DNA of 64,000 bases from Marinobacter sp. Arc7-DN-1. Lineage in GTDB: Bacteria; Pseudomonadota; Gammaproteobacteria; Pseudomonadales; Oleiphilaceae. The notes below the pieces were generated by a model, which was given only the letters and a program-made list of their open reading frames with translations, was not told where the DNA came from and ran no database searches. The stretch covers positions 3,968,001-4,032,000 of the forward strand of contig NZ_CP031848.1 in the NCBI RefSeq assembly GCF_003441595.1, read 5' to 3'. The translations under genes and the position numbers were made by a program. Positions 26,013 to 34,175 of the stretch are shown piece by piece. How positions within the stretch are numbered: the first letter of the stretch is position 1; each line of letters begins with the position of its first letter.

Positions 26013-27044
26013 ATGCAGGAACTTCGTGACGCGGGAGTGATGTTACGCCTGATCTATGAGGCGATGAAAAAAAAGGGGTTCGACACCAATGCCATCTTCA
26101 GCCGTCTCGGGGTGGATGAGAATTACGTCTATACCGAGCAGCTCCGAACCCCCCACAGTGCCCAGATGTACTTCTGGCAGGCCGTCGAAGACGTCTCCGG
26201 CGATCCGGATGTCGGGTTGCACCTGGGGCAATTGTTGCCCGTCTACAAAGGCCAGGTACTGGAATATCTTTTCCTGAGCAGCCCGACTTTCGGCGAAGGG
26301 TTGCGGCGGGCGCAGAATTACCAGCGGTTGCTGAGCGATGCCGCCAACACGGATTTCTTTATTGAAGGTGACGACGCCTGCATGGTGCTGGACGCTGCGT
26401 CTGATGATGTCCGCAGGCTGCGGCATTTCAACGAATGCTTCGTGCAGGGGCTGATTACCTTTTTCCGCTCCATTACCGACGATAACTTCCATCCCTCACG
26501 CATCGAGTTTGAGCACGAGCGGGCCGATGGCCAGGATCATGTGCGGGAGGTGCTCGGCTGTGAGGTCTCCTTCGGTTCTGAAGAGAATCGTCTCTACTTT
26601 CCTGCTGCTCTGCTTTCCCACGCGTCGCCTCATGCTGAGCCTGAGCTTCTGGACCTCCATGAGCGTTTCGCCAGCGAGCAGGTGGCCCGGCTCGAAAAGA
26701 GAGATATTGTCGGGCAGGTAGAGCGGATTGTGGCGGAGCTTCTGGACAGTGGCGAGGTAACTCTGGATGCGGTGGCTGAGCGTCTGGGCATCAAGCCGCG
26801 AACCCTGCGTACCCGCCTGACGGAAGCCGAAACCAGTTTTAACCAGGTGCTGGCTGATTTCCGTTACCGGCTGGCGCGCCAACTGCTGGCAACCACTGAC
26901 GAATCCATTGATGAGATCGTGTATCTCACCGGCTTCTCGGAGCCGAGTACTTTCTACCGGGCTTTCAAGCGCTGGTCTGGTATGACCCCGATCGAGTACC
27001 GCAAAACCGCACAGGGCAGGGGCGCCGTGGTTGATGCGATGTAA
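26013..27044 (+). CDS. AraC-family transcriptional regulator (OruR/Arabinose_bd_2 type)
   Basis: A 343-residue regulator. Residues ~15-205 form the ligand-binding region typical of OruR-like proteins (HLGQLLPVYKGQVLEYLFLSSPTFGEGLRRAQNY). Residues ~240-335 form the double helix-turn-helix: LDAVAERLGIKPRTLRTRL and IDEIVYLTGFSEPSTFYRAFKRWSGMTPIEYR. The effector is unknown. The divergent MaoC-like gene is the likeliest target. The 274-base spacer (25739-26012) holds an imperfect GGGGCTG/CAGGCCCC hairpin and a short AT-rich stretch, but I could not settle on a promoter there. tRNA-Asp follows with its own promoter. Confidence 0.88.
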   Translation: MQELRDAGVMLRLIYEAMKKKGFDTNAIFSRLGVDENYVYTEQLRTPHSAQMYFWQAVEDVSGDPDVGLHLGQLLPVYKGQVLEYLFLSSPTFGEGLRRAQNYQRLLSDAANTDFFIEGDDACMVLDAASDDVRRLRHFNECFVQGLITFFRSITDDNFHPSRIEFEHERADGQDHVREVLGCEVSFGSEENRLYFPAALLSHASPHAEPELLDLHERFASEQVARLEKRDIVGQVERIVAELLDSGEVTLDAVAERLGIKPRTLRTRLTEAETSFNQVLADFRYRLARQLLATTDESIDEIVYLTGFSEPSTFYRAFKRWSGMTPIEYRKTAQGRGAVVDAM

Positions 27045-27080
27045 CGGAGCGCGGCTTCTGAACTTTTTTCAGGAAAAGCG

Positions 27081-27108
27081 TTGACATAACGGGGTGCCTC
27101 TTTATAAT
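27081..27108 (+). promoter_or_regulatory. Sigma-70 promoter of tRNA-Asp
   Basis: Perfect -35 TTGACA (27081-27086) and -10 TATAAT (27103-27108) separated by 16 bases, followed by a GC-rich discriminator (GCGCCC) of the kind seen at stringently controlled stable-RNA promoters. Confidence 0.92.
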
Positions 27109-27182
27109 GCGCCCTCGTTGTCACCGAGCAGTCACACCCTTGATTGCACCGCCTTCTAAAGGCAGGACGTGATAACTCACGC

Positions 27183-27259
27183 GGAGCGGTAGTTCAGCTG
27201 GTTAGAATACCGGCCTGTCACGCCGGGGGTCGCGGGTTCGAGTCCCGTCCGCTCCGCCA
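27183..27259 (+). tRNA. tRNA-Asp (GTC anticodon)
   Basis: A 77-base tRNA with encoded CCA. The acceptor stem is GGAGCGG with CCGCTCC. The anticodon arm is CCGGC-CTGTCAC-GCCGG, giving GTC for aspartate. The T-arm contains GGTTCGAGTCC. The gene is alone, not in a tRNA cluster. A T-rich stretch follows, without a strong hairpin. Confidence 0.97.
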
Positions 27260-27347
27260 TTTTCCCCCTCCTGTTTTTCGTTTTTCCTGCATTAAGTCTT
27301 CGCAAGCCAGCATGTTTGTCATTTGCTTGTCATACATCCGCTCTAGT

Positions 27348-27369
27348 CTGTTTCTGAATCAGGAAACAG
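27348..27369 (+). other. Hairpin over the Shine-Dalgarno of the 28-codon frame
   Basis: CTGTTTC and GAAACAG form an imperfect 8-bp stem (one G-T pair) with a 6-base loop. The right arm includes the AGGAAACAGGG region that would serve as the ribosome-binding site for the small frame at 27380. Confidence 0.4.
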
Positions 27370-27379
27370 GGTAATAGCC

Positions 27380-27466
27380 ATGCGGGACTATGAAGAAGAG
27401 CTGATTGAAAGCCAGTTCGAGGAATATGAAGACGACCAGGGCTGGGACGACGCCATTGAGCTCTAA
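27380..27466 (+). CDS. Possible 28-residue acidic small protein
   Basis: A short frame of 28 codons with ATG start, TAA stop and an AGGG about 8 bases upstream. The product is strongly acidic: 14 of 28 residues are Glu or Asp, and there is a single Trp. There is no hydrophobic segment. I do not recognise it. It sits between tRNA-Asp and a convergent AraC gene, so it is either a real small protein or a chance frame. The good ribosome-binding site and extreme composition favour a real gene, weakly. Confidence 0.35.
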   Translation: MRDYEEELIESQFEEYEDDQGWDDAIEL

Positions 27467-27486
27467 CCCACTGAGTTCTAACAGAG

Positions 27487-28545
27487 TCAGGCGCCCCGGG
27501 AATGCCTGATCCGTTTTCGATGCTCTCCAGGGCTCAGGTTGAACCATCGCCGATACGCCTTGTGAAAGGCCGCCGGATTGGCAAACCCGAGAAGCCAGGC
27601 AATTTCTGCCAGTGACGTGTCGGTCTCCCGGATATAGTCCCGGGCCAGGCTTTTCCGCGTGTCATCCACCAGTTCCCGGAACCCCGTTCCTTCGGCCGCC
27701 AGCTGTCTTTGCAGTGTCCAGGGTGTAATGCCAAGTTTCATGGCAATGGTTTCCAGGCCGGGTGTTTCGCCCCGGAACAGAGGGGTGAGAAGGTTCTTTA
27801 CCCGGTCTCCGGTTGTCCAGCCCCGCCGGATCTGCTGCATCTCCCGCTCGCAAAGTTCCGACAGTTTTTCGTGCATGGCCGGCTGCGCCTGCAGGCTCGG
27901 GCTTTGCCAGATATCCCGGCGGACAGTGAGGCTGTTTGCCGGTGCTCCGAAGTGTACCGGGCAACGGAACCAGCTCTCGAACACTTCATCCAGGCCGATG
28001 GCAGGGTATTCAATGGTGACCTTCTCCAGAACCTCATACCGGCCGGTCACGTTACGAAGGAACTGGGTCCAGGCTGCCAGCACTGAATCCACCACAAAAT
28101 AGTTGAAGCCGTTGTAGGGACGTATCGAGTAAAACTGTACCTGTCGGGTTTCCGGCCTGATGGTCGGGTTGCCGCGGCTGTTCCTGCTGGTCAGCAGGGC
28201 GTAACGGATCAGCGTGCTGATGGCCGCGCCAGCGGTGCCGGCAGTTTCCCCGGCAAGCCCGGCGATGCCGGCATCGACAGGCCGTGACAACGCGCCCATA
28301 CGCAACCCCAGGGCCGGATTGCCGGTTTCACTGATCGCTGCGTGCCCCAGACGCATGAAGCGGGGGATGCTGATGCGTGCGGCGGGCGAGGTCAGTGTCT
28401 GCCGGTCAAGCTGGAAATGGGATGCCAGTTCCGTCGTATCCGCACCCTCCGCCGCAGCAGCCCGCATCAGTACGGACACGTAGAGAACGCTGATGTCTCC
28501 GAGGGAGTTACGGGATTGCCTGGCGTCTGTCGATTGCGTACTCAT
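27487..28545 (-). CDS. AraC-family transcriptional regulator
   Basis: A 352-residue regulator of the OruR/Arabinose_bd type. The N-terminal two thirds are the effector domain (GHAAISETGNPALGLRMG, later GRYEVLEKVTIEYPA). The DNA-binding part at the C-terminus has LETIAMKLGITPWTLQRQLAAEGTGF and LAEIAWLLGFANPAAFHKAYRRW. I start at ATG 28545 (MSTQSTD), with AAAGG upstream. It is divergent from the FadH-like gene, and 21-bp-spaced ATGTTAT direct repeats lie between them. Control of that gene is therefore likely but not shown. Confidence 0.9.
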   Translation of the reverse strand: MSTQSTDARQSRNSLGDISVLYVSVLMRAAAAEGADTTELASHFQLDRQTLTSPAARISIPRFMRLGHAAISETGNPALGLRMGALSRPVDAGIAGLAGETAGTAGAAISTLIRYALLTSRNSRGNPTIRPETRQVQFYSIRPYNGFNYFVVDSVLAAWTQFLRNVTGRYEVLEKVTIEYPAIGLDEVFESWFRCPVHFGAPANSLTVRRDIWQSPSLQAQPAMHEKLSELCEREMQQIRRGWTTGDRVKNLLTPLFRGETPGLETIAMKLGITPWTLQRQLAAEGTGFRELVDDTRKSLARDYIRETDTSLAEIAWLLGFANPAAFHKAYRRWFNLSPGEHRKRIRHSRGA

Positions 28546-28562
28546 TGAAGCCTTTGTCGGAC

Positions 28563-28590
28563 ATGTTATCCAAAGATAATAAAATGTTAT
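28563..28590. promoter_or_regulatory. Direct repeats ATGTTAT, 21 bp apart (AraC operator candidate)
   Basis: ATGTTAT occurs at 28563-28569 and 28584-28590, an offset of 21 bases, which is two DNA turns. The first copy also overlaps an inverted repeat TTATC-CAAA-GATAA. Tandem sites about 21 bp apart are typical of AraC-type regulators. Confidence 0.55.
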
Positions 28591-28689
28591 TCCGGGATAT
28601 TGTTGATGGCAAGGCACACCGGTAATTTAGGTCTCAATAATGAGCAGGGCTCTGCAAGCCCGCCGATGATCACGATGAGGAGACAGAAT

Positions 28690-30759
28690 ATGACTGCAAG
28701 TACGACGCCGGGCGTTGCCAAATATCCGAACCTGCTTGAGCCGCTGGACCTTGGGTTCACCAAGCTGCGCAACCGTACGCTGATGGGCTCCATGCACACC
28801 GGCCTTGAGGAGGCCAGGAACGGATTTGAGCGTCTGGCGGCGTTTTACGCAGAGCGCGCCCGTGGCGGTGCCGGCCTGATTGTCACCGGGGGTATCGCGC
28901 CCAGCGTCGAAGGCGGGGTATTCCAGCATGCGGCCAAGATGACCACCGAAGAAGAGTCAGACAAGCATCGGATCATCACCGACGCGGTGCACGGCGCAGA
29001 CGGCAAGATCTGTATGCAGATTCTTCATGCTGGCCGTTACGCCTATTCTCCTGAGCTGGTCGCACCTTCCGCCATTCAGGCACCGATTAACCCGTTTAAG
29101 CCGAGAGAGCTGGACGAGGAAGGGATTGAGAAGCAGATTCAGGACTATGCAGATTGTGCTGCCCTGGCCCAGAGAGCCGGATATGATGGCGTTGAGGTAA
29201 TGGGTTCGGAAGGCTATTTCATCAACCAGTTCATTGTTTCCCATACCAACCATCGGACCGACCGTTGGGGTGGCAGCTACGAGAATCGTATCCGCCTGCC
29301 GATTGGCATTGTGCGCAGGGTTCGTGAGCGGGTGGGTGAGAACTTTATCCTGATTTACCGTCTCTCCATGTTGGATCTCATTGAAGATGGCAGCACCTGG
29401 GAAGAGGTGGTGTACCTGGCGAAAGAAATTGAAAAGGCCGGCGCGACCATCATCAATACCGGTATCGGCTGGCATGAGGCCCGTGTGCCCACCATCGCCA
29501 CGTCGGTTCCCCGCGGTGCCTTTACCAAGGTGACTGCGCGCCTGAAGGGTGAGGTGAGTATTCCGCTGGTAACCACCAACCGGATCAACATGCCGGATGT
29601 TGCCGAAAAGATTCTGGCCGAAGGAGATGCCGATATGGTGTCCATGGCCCGTCCTTTCCTCGCGGACGCTGACTTGGTCCTGAAAGCCGCGGAAGACCGG
29701 GCCGATGAGATCAACACCTGCATTGGCTGCAATCAGGCGTGTCTTGACCACACCTTCAGCGGCAAGCTGACTTCTTGCCTGGTAAATCCCCGGGCCTGCC
29801 ACGAGACCGAGCTGACCTACGTGAAAACGTCTGCGCCGAAATCCATTGCGGTGGTCGGTGCGGGTCCTGCGGGCCTGGCGTTTGCCTCTGTGGCCGCGGA
29901 GCGGGGCCACAAAGTAACCCTGTTTGACGCCGGCAGCGAAATTGGTGGCCAGTTCAACGTGGCCAAGCTGATTCCGGGCAAGGAAGAGTTTTTTGAAACC
30001 CTTCGCTACTACCGGGTCATGCTGGACAAGTATCAGGTGGATGTGCGGCTGAATACCCGGGTCAGCGCCGATGATCTCAAGGCCGGCGGCTTTGACGAGG
30101 TGATTCTGGCTGCCGGCGTCAAGCCGCGGACCCCGGACATTGAGGGAATTGATCACCCGAAGGTGATTGGCTATCTGGATGCTCTTCTGGAGCGCAAACC
30201 GGTTGGCCAGAGAGTGGCGGTTATCGGCGCCGGTGGCATCGGCTTTGATGTCTCCGAGTTTATCGTTCACAAGGGGACCTCTGCGGCGCTGGATACCGAA
30301 CTCTTCATGCGTGAGTGGGGTGTCGATCTGAGCGTTGAGCATCGCGGCGGCATCCAGGGCGTTACACCAGAGGTTCCCGAACCTGCCCGCGAGGTTTACC
30401 TGCTCCAGCGTAAGACCTCCAAGGTAGGCAAAAACCTCGGCAAGACCACGGGCTGGATTCACCGTACCTCTCTCAAGAATCGAGAGGTTCAGATGGTCCC
30501 CGGGGTAACCTACCGCAAGATTGATGACGAAGGGCTTCATATCACGGTTACGCCGAAAGGGGCAGAGCACGGTGAGGATCGGGTGTTGCCCGTGGATACG
30601 ATCATCGTGTGTGCAGGGCAGGAGCCGTTGCGTGAACTGCAGGCGGATCTGGAGGCTGCCGGGCTGCCGGTTCATCTGATCGGTGGTTCGGATGTCGCGG
30701 CGGAGCTGGATGCCAAGCGGGCCATCAATCAGGGAAGTCGCCTGGCTGCGGAGCTGTAA
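28690..30759 (+). CDS. fadH: 2,4-dienoyl-CoA reductase-type flavoprotein (FadH family)
   Basis: A 689-residue iron-sulfur flavoenzyme, close to the length of E. coli FadH (672). Residues ~1-340 form the FMN TIM barrel of old yellow enzymes (TLMGSMHTGLEE, MQILHAGRYAYSP, DGVEVMGSEGYFINQF, ADMVSMARPFLAD). Cys344, 347, 351 and 363 form the [4Fe-4S] motif. Residues ~375-689 hold two dinucleotide-binding folds (VVGAGPAGLAFASVAA and VIGAGGIGFDVSEF). It should reduce 2,4-dienoyl-CoA with NADPH during degradation of unsaturated fatty acids, though trimethylamine dehydrogenase-like relatives exist. GAGGAGA precedes the ATG. It is divergent from an AraC regulator. Confidence 0.88.
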   Translation: MTASTTPGVAKYPNLLEPLDLGFTKLRNRTLMGSMHTGLEEARNGFERLAAFYAERARGGAGLIVTGGIAPSVEGGVFQHAAKMTTEEESDKHRIITDAVHGADGKICMQILHAGRYAYSPELVAPSAIQAPINPFKPRELDEEGIEKQIQDYADCAALAQRAGYDGVEVMGSEGYFINQFIVSHTNHRTDRWGGSYENRIRLPIGIVRRVRERVGENFILIYRLSMLDLIEDGSTWEEVVYLAKEIEKAGATIINTGIGWHEARVPTIATSVPRGAFTKVTARLKGEVSIPLVTTNRINMPDVAEKILAEGDADMVSMARPFLADADLVLKAAEDRADEINTCIGCNQACLDHTFSGKLTSCLVNPRACHETELTYVKTSAPKSIAVVGAGPAGLAFASVAAERGHKVTLFDAGSEIGGQFNVAKLIPGKEEFFETLRYYRVMLDKYQVDVRLNTRVSADDLKAGGFDEVILAAGVKPRTPDIEGIDHPKVIGYLDALLERKPVGQRVAVIGAGGIGFDVSEFIVHKGTSAALDTELFMREWGVDLSVEHRGGIQGVTPEVPEPAREVYLLQRKTSKVGKNLGKTTGWIHRTSLKNREVQMVPGVTYRKIDDEGLHITVTPKGAEHGEDRVLPVDTIIVCAGQEPLRELQADLEAAGLPVHLIGGSDVAAELDAKRAINQGSRLAAEL

Positions 30760-30867
30760 GCGCAAACACGATCACAAAATGTTGCAGTTTTTCCCTGTGC
30801 AGCAAGGATTGTCTGGCTAGACTATTACGTTTGAGTCAGTCCAATCTTTGAATCATGGGAGTCAGCA

Positions 30868-32115
30868 ATGGAGTCTGCCGGCCAGGCAGCCGAGGGTTAT
30901 TCGGCGGTATTTTTCATGGAGGGCAGCCAGGTGGCGCGCGAGATGCGTGCCAGCGAATTCGGCGCCTTCCTGGACGGCTATGTGGGCCTGTCTGATCTCG
31001 CCGAAACCGAAGTCAGGGCTGTTCTGGTCGAGCTGAGCGATGATCTTCTTGTGCAGGCTCTGGTGTTTTTCCGGATCTGGTTTGATGAGGAGGGCCGGGC
31101 AGACAGCCACTGGAACGTGCCTATTGAGGCGCTGGCAGGGCGTGGTGCCAAGGGGCCCGACATGGGTGGTGGCGCTATCCGCCTTGTTTGCCGTAGCCAG
31201 TGCCCTGATCCCCAGTACAAGGAAGACCTGTGGGACCCGGATATGACGCCGGGGAACAACCACTTTCAGGCGATTCGCAAAGCGGTTGAGGTGAATAACC
31301 TCAAATTCCGCAAGATTGAACCGGTTCAGGAAGAAAACATTCCGGTTCTAAGTGCCCAGGCCGAGGATTCGGCCGATCCGGAAGAGTCCGCGGCTGCCGC
31401 GAATCGCTCCCGCCTGGCACAGCTTATCCGGGAACAGCGCCTGCGGATCAAGACACTGCAAAGCGTTCACCGGGATTCCCTGTCGGATATCCAGCGGGAG
31501 CATCGGCTGGAAATGCAGGGCCTGCGCAGTGAAATGGCAAATCTTGAGCAGAAATACGAGCGCCAGCGCCTTAGCAATGAGCAGCTCAAGAAGCGCCTGT
31601 CGGAACGTAATGAGCAATACCTGACCATGCAGGAACAGATGGTCTTCAGCGGTGAGGGCAAGCAGCAGGACGATGCCAGCGTGGATGCAGAGCTGGTGCT
31701 GCTGCGGGAGCAACTTGAGCGCCGGCAGCGGGAGCTGGAGCTCCGGAACGACATGATTGTAGCCCTTGAGCAGGAAATTCATGAGCTTCGGCACCGGGAG
31801 CCCGCCGAAAATTCCATCCTCGATCACCTTAAACGCCAGTCCGTTTTCCTGGTGGCTTATCAGCCCGGCGTTGGCCATGTGACGCTGCCCTTCAAAGACA
31901 TCGAAACCTACTTCAATAACCCCACCGCCTACGCGGCAGAACGCTGCGGCATGAATGAGCCTGCCTACCGGGAGTGGCTGGAGCATTACGAAAACCCAGT
32001 CTGCAAGCACGAGGGCAAAGGTGGCAAGTTCTGTGAAGAGCCCATCCTTCGGATAAGCCAGCCGGCGGAGTTCCGTCCGGGGATTGATGACCGCTGCGAG
32101 AAACACCGGGACTGA
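30868..32115 (+). CDS. Unknown protein with central coiled coil
   Basis: I do not recognise a named family in this 415-residue protein. Residues ~1-145 look globular, with a repeated acidic pattern and WNVPIEALAGRGAKGPDMGGGAIRLVCRSQCPDP, which could be a ligand or metal loop. Residues ~170-315 are a strong coiled coil (EHRLEMQGLRSEMANLEQKYERQ, then LRERNEQ-like heptads). The tail ~325-415 is globular with Cys residues (CKHEGKGGKFCEEP, then DDRCEKHRD) that may bind metal. There is no signal peptide. It stands alone before nadK, 113 bases away. It could be a structural or chromosome-associated factor, but that is not supported by any motif. Confidence 0.7.
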   Translation: MESAGQAAEGYSAVFFMEGSQVAREMRASEFGAFLDGYVGLSDLAETEVRAVLVELSDDLLVQALVFFRIWFDEEGRADSHWNVPIEALAGRGAKGPDMGGGAIRLVCRSQCPDPQYKEDLWDPDMTPGNNHFQAIRKAVEVNNLKFRKIEPVQEENIPVLSAQAEDSADPEESAAAANRSRLAQLIREQRLRIKTLQSVHRDSLSDIQREHRLEMQGLRSEMANLEQKYERQRLSNEQLKKRLSERNEQYLTMQEQMVFSGEGKQQDDASVDAELVLLREQLERRQRELELRNDMIVALEQEIHELRHREPAENSILDHLKRQSVFLVAYQPGVGHVTLPFKDIETYFNNPTAYAAERCGMNEPAYREWLEHYENPVCKHEGKGGKFCEEPILRISQPAEFRPGIDDRCEKHRD

Positions 32116-32228
32116 GTGTGGGAAGTTTTTTCAGTATCGGGGTGACTTTCGTTAAACTGTACGCCAGATTGTCATGGGGGTAACGGATTCGTCTGGCCCC
32201 GCCGCATCCCGACACCACAGGAAACTTC

Positions 32229-33113
32229 ATGGATCAGTTCAGGAACATTGGTGTGATTGGCCGGATGGGCAGCGTTAAAGTGGTTGAATCACTGCGCCAG
32301 CTCAAACAGTATCTGATCGCCAACAACTACCACGTCATTCTCGAGGAAGATACCGCGAGTATGCTGCCTGGCCACGGCCTGCAGGTGGCGAGCAAAAAGC
32401 TGCTGGGCGAAATCTGTGATCTGGTGATCGTGGTTGGCGGCGACGGCAGTTTGCTGGGGGCCGCCCGGGAACTGGCAAAATCCAAGATTCCCCTGCTTGG
32501 GGTAAACCGTGGCCGGCTGGGCTTTCTGACCGATATTTCTCCGTCTGACCTGGAGGAGCGTCTTGGCAAGGTGCTGCAGGGCGAATACATGGAAGAAACC
32601 CGGTTTCTTCTGGATGGCAATGTGGAGCGAAACGGTCAGCCCCTTGGCTTTGGTACTGCACTGAATGATGTGGTGCTGCACCCGGGTAAATCCACCCGGA
32701 TGATCGGTTTTGACCTGTTCATTGATGGTCACTTTGTCTACAGCCAGCGCTCGGACGGCCTGATCGTTTCCACGCCCACGGGATCGACGGCGTACTCACT
32801 GTCGGCAGGCGGGCCGATCATGCATCCCAAGCTGGACGCCATTGTTCTGGTGCCGATGTTTCCCCACACTCTCAGCAGCCGGCCGATCGTGGTCGACGGC
32901 AAGAGTGAAATCAAGTTGGTGATCGGTGAGACCAACGAAACCTATCCGCAAATCAGTTTCGACGGGCAGATGAACATCGCCTGTGCGCCGGGCGATATCA
33001 TCCGCATCACCAAAAAGCCGTTCAAGATCCGGTTGATTCATCCCACCGACCACAATTTCTACGCCACCTGCCGTGACAAGCTTGGCTGGGCTAGCGAAAT
33101 ATCAGCGAGTTGA
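32229..33113 (+). CDS. nadK: NAD kinase
   Basis: A 294-residue NAD kinase, the same size as E. coli NadK (292). The catalytic GGDGS motif appears as VVVGGDGSLLGAAREL, followed by GVNRGRLGFLTD, the conserved ALNDVVLH and the TPTGSTAYSLSAGGPI block. It phosphorylates NAD to NADP. The AGGAAA before the ATG is a fair ribosome-binding site. The stop is two bases before the start of the metallophosphatase gene, so the two are translationally coupled. Confidence 0.96.
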   Translation: MDQFRNIGVIGRMGSVKVVESLRQLKQYLIANNYHVILEEDTASMLPGHGLQVASKKLLGEICDLVIVVGGDGSLLGAARELAKSKIPLLGVNRGRLGFLTDISPSDLEERLGKVLQGEYMEETRFLLDGNVERNGQPLGFGTALNDVVLHPGKSTRMIGFDLFIDGHFVYSQRSDGLIVSTPTGSTAYSLSAGGPIMHPKLDAIVLVPMFPHTLSSRPIVVDGKSEIKLVIGETNETYPQISFDGQMNIACAPGDIIRITKKPFKIRLIHPTDHNFYATCRDKLGWASEISAS

Positions 33114-33115
33114 TC

Positions 33116-34129
33116 ATGGCTGGAAACAGACAAACCGCAAGCCGCGGTTATGACATCATTGGCGATGTACACGGCTGTGCGAACACGCTCGCCAGGCTTC
33201 TGGATCAGATGGGTTATCGCAAGGTCAACGGTGTGTACCGGCACCCGCGCCGGCAGGCCATTTTCATTGGCGATATCATTGATCGGGGCCCCCGTATCCG
33301 GGAAGCGCTGCACCTTGTCAGAGACATGGTGGAGCGCGGCTCGGCCCGGATTGTTATGGGTAACCACGAATACAACGCTCTGGGCTACTGTACCCGAGCC
33401 CGTCCGGGCAGTGGCAAGAAGTGGTTGCGAGAGCACAACGCCCGTCATGACCGGTTGATCAAGGAGACACTTGATCAGTTTGAAGCCTACCCCCACGAGT
33501 GGAATGAGTTTCTTGAGTGGTTTTACACTATTCCCCTGTTCATTGAGGACGAGAGTTTTCGTGCGGTTCATGCCTGTTGGGATGGCGACCTGATCGAGAA
33601 ATTCAAGCGGGTGCAGGGAGGTGCCTGTATTGATGAGGATTTCCTGCACGCCTCGGCGGCCATTGAATCTTTCGCCGGGCAGGTGATGGATACCCTTCTC
33701 CGTGGCACGGATCTACGGCTGCCCGAGGGCATGTCAATTACCGGAAAGGACGGCTATGTCCGCGAGTTTTTCCGCACCAAGTTCTGGGCGGACGATCCCC
33801 ACACGTATGCCGATGTTGTGTTCCAGCCGGACCCACTGCCGCCGGAAGTGGCGCGCCGTGTGTTAACGGAGAACGAGCGAAAGCAGTTGATCAGCTATCC
33901 CCTGGGCGCACCGCCGGTCTTCGTCGGGCATTACTGGATGGAGGGTGAGCCAGCCCCGCTCAAGTCCAACGTTGCCTGTATTGATTTCAGCGCCGTGAAG
34001 TACGGTCGGCTGGTGGCCTACCGGATGGACGGAGAGCGGGCACTTTCCCGGGACAAGTTTGTCTGGGTAGAGGTGGAACGGCCGGAGCAGCCGGATTATC
34101 CCACCAGTGAAGACAGTGTTGCACGCTAG
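33116..34129 (+). CDS. Calcineurin-like metallophosphatase
   Basis: A 337-residue phosphoesterase. The metal-binding motifs are in order: DIIGDVHGCANTL, FIGDIIDRGPRIRE, VMGNHEYNALGY and, later, FVGHYWMEG. They match the PPP/ApaH-like class (diadenosine tetraphosphatase and PrpE relatives). The substrate is not evident; it could be a protein or nucleotide phosphatase. I start at ATG 33116, two bases past the nadK stop; a TTG at 33110 would overlap nadK. It forms an operon with nadK and is followed after 46 bases by the rhomboid gene, probably in the same transcript. Confidence 0.85.
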   Translation: MAGNRQTASRGYDIIGDVHGCANTLARLLDQMGYRKVNGVYRHPRRQAIFIGDIIDRGPRIREALHLVRDMVERGSARIVMGNHEYNALGYCTRARPGSGKKWLREHNARHDRLIKETLDQFEAYPHEWNEFLEWFYTIPLFIEDESFRAVHACWDGDLIEKFKRVQGGACIDEDFLHASAAIESFAGQVMDTLLRGTDLRLPEGMSITGKDGYVREFFRTKFWADDPHTYADVVFQPDPLPPEVARRVLTENERKQLISYPLGAPPVFVGHYWMEGEPAPLKSNVACIDFSAVKYGRLVAYRMDGERALSRDKFVWVEVERPEQPDYPTSEDSVAR

Positions 34130-34175
34130 TCCGTATAGAACGGCCCAACCATTTTTGGAGGCGGAGTAAAAAACG

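Noticed and set aside
28957..30765. A 602-codon open frame on the minus strand
   Set aside because: It lies fully antisense to the FadH-like gene. Its length comes from the GC-rich codon bias of the real gene, and it has no recognisable motif.
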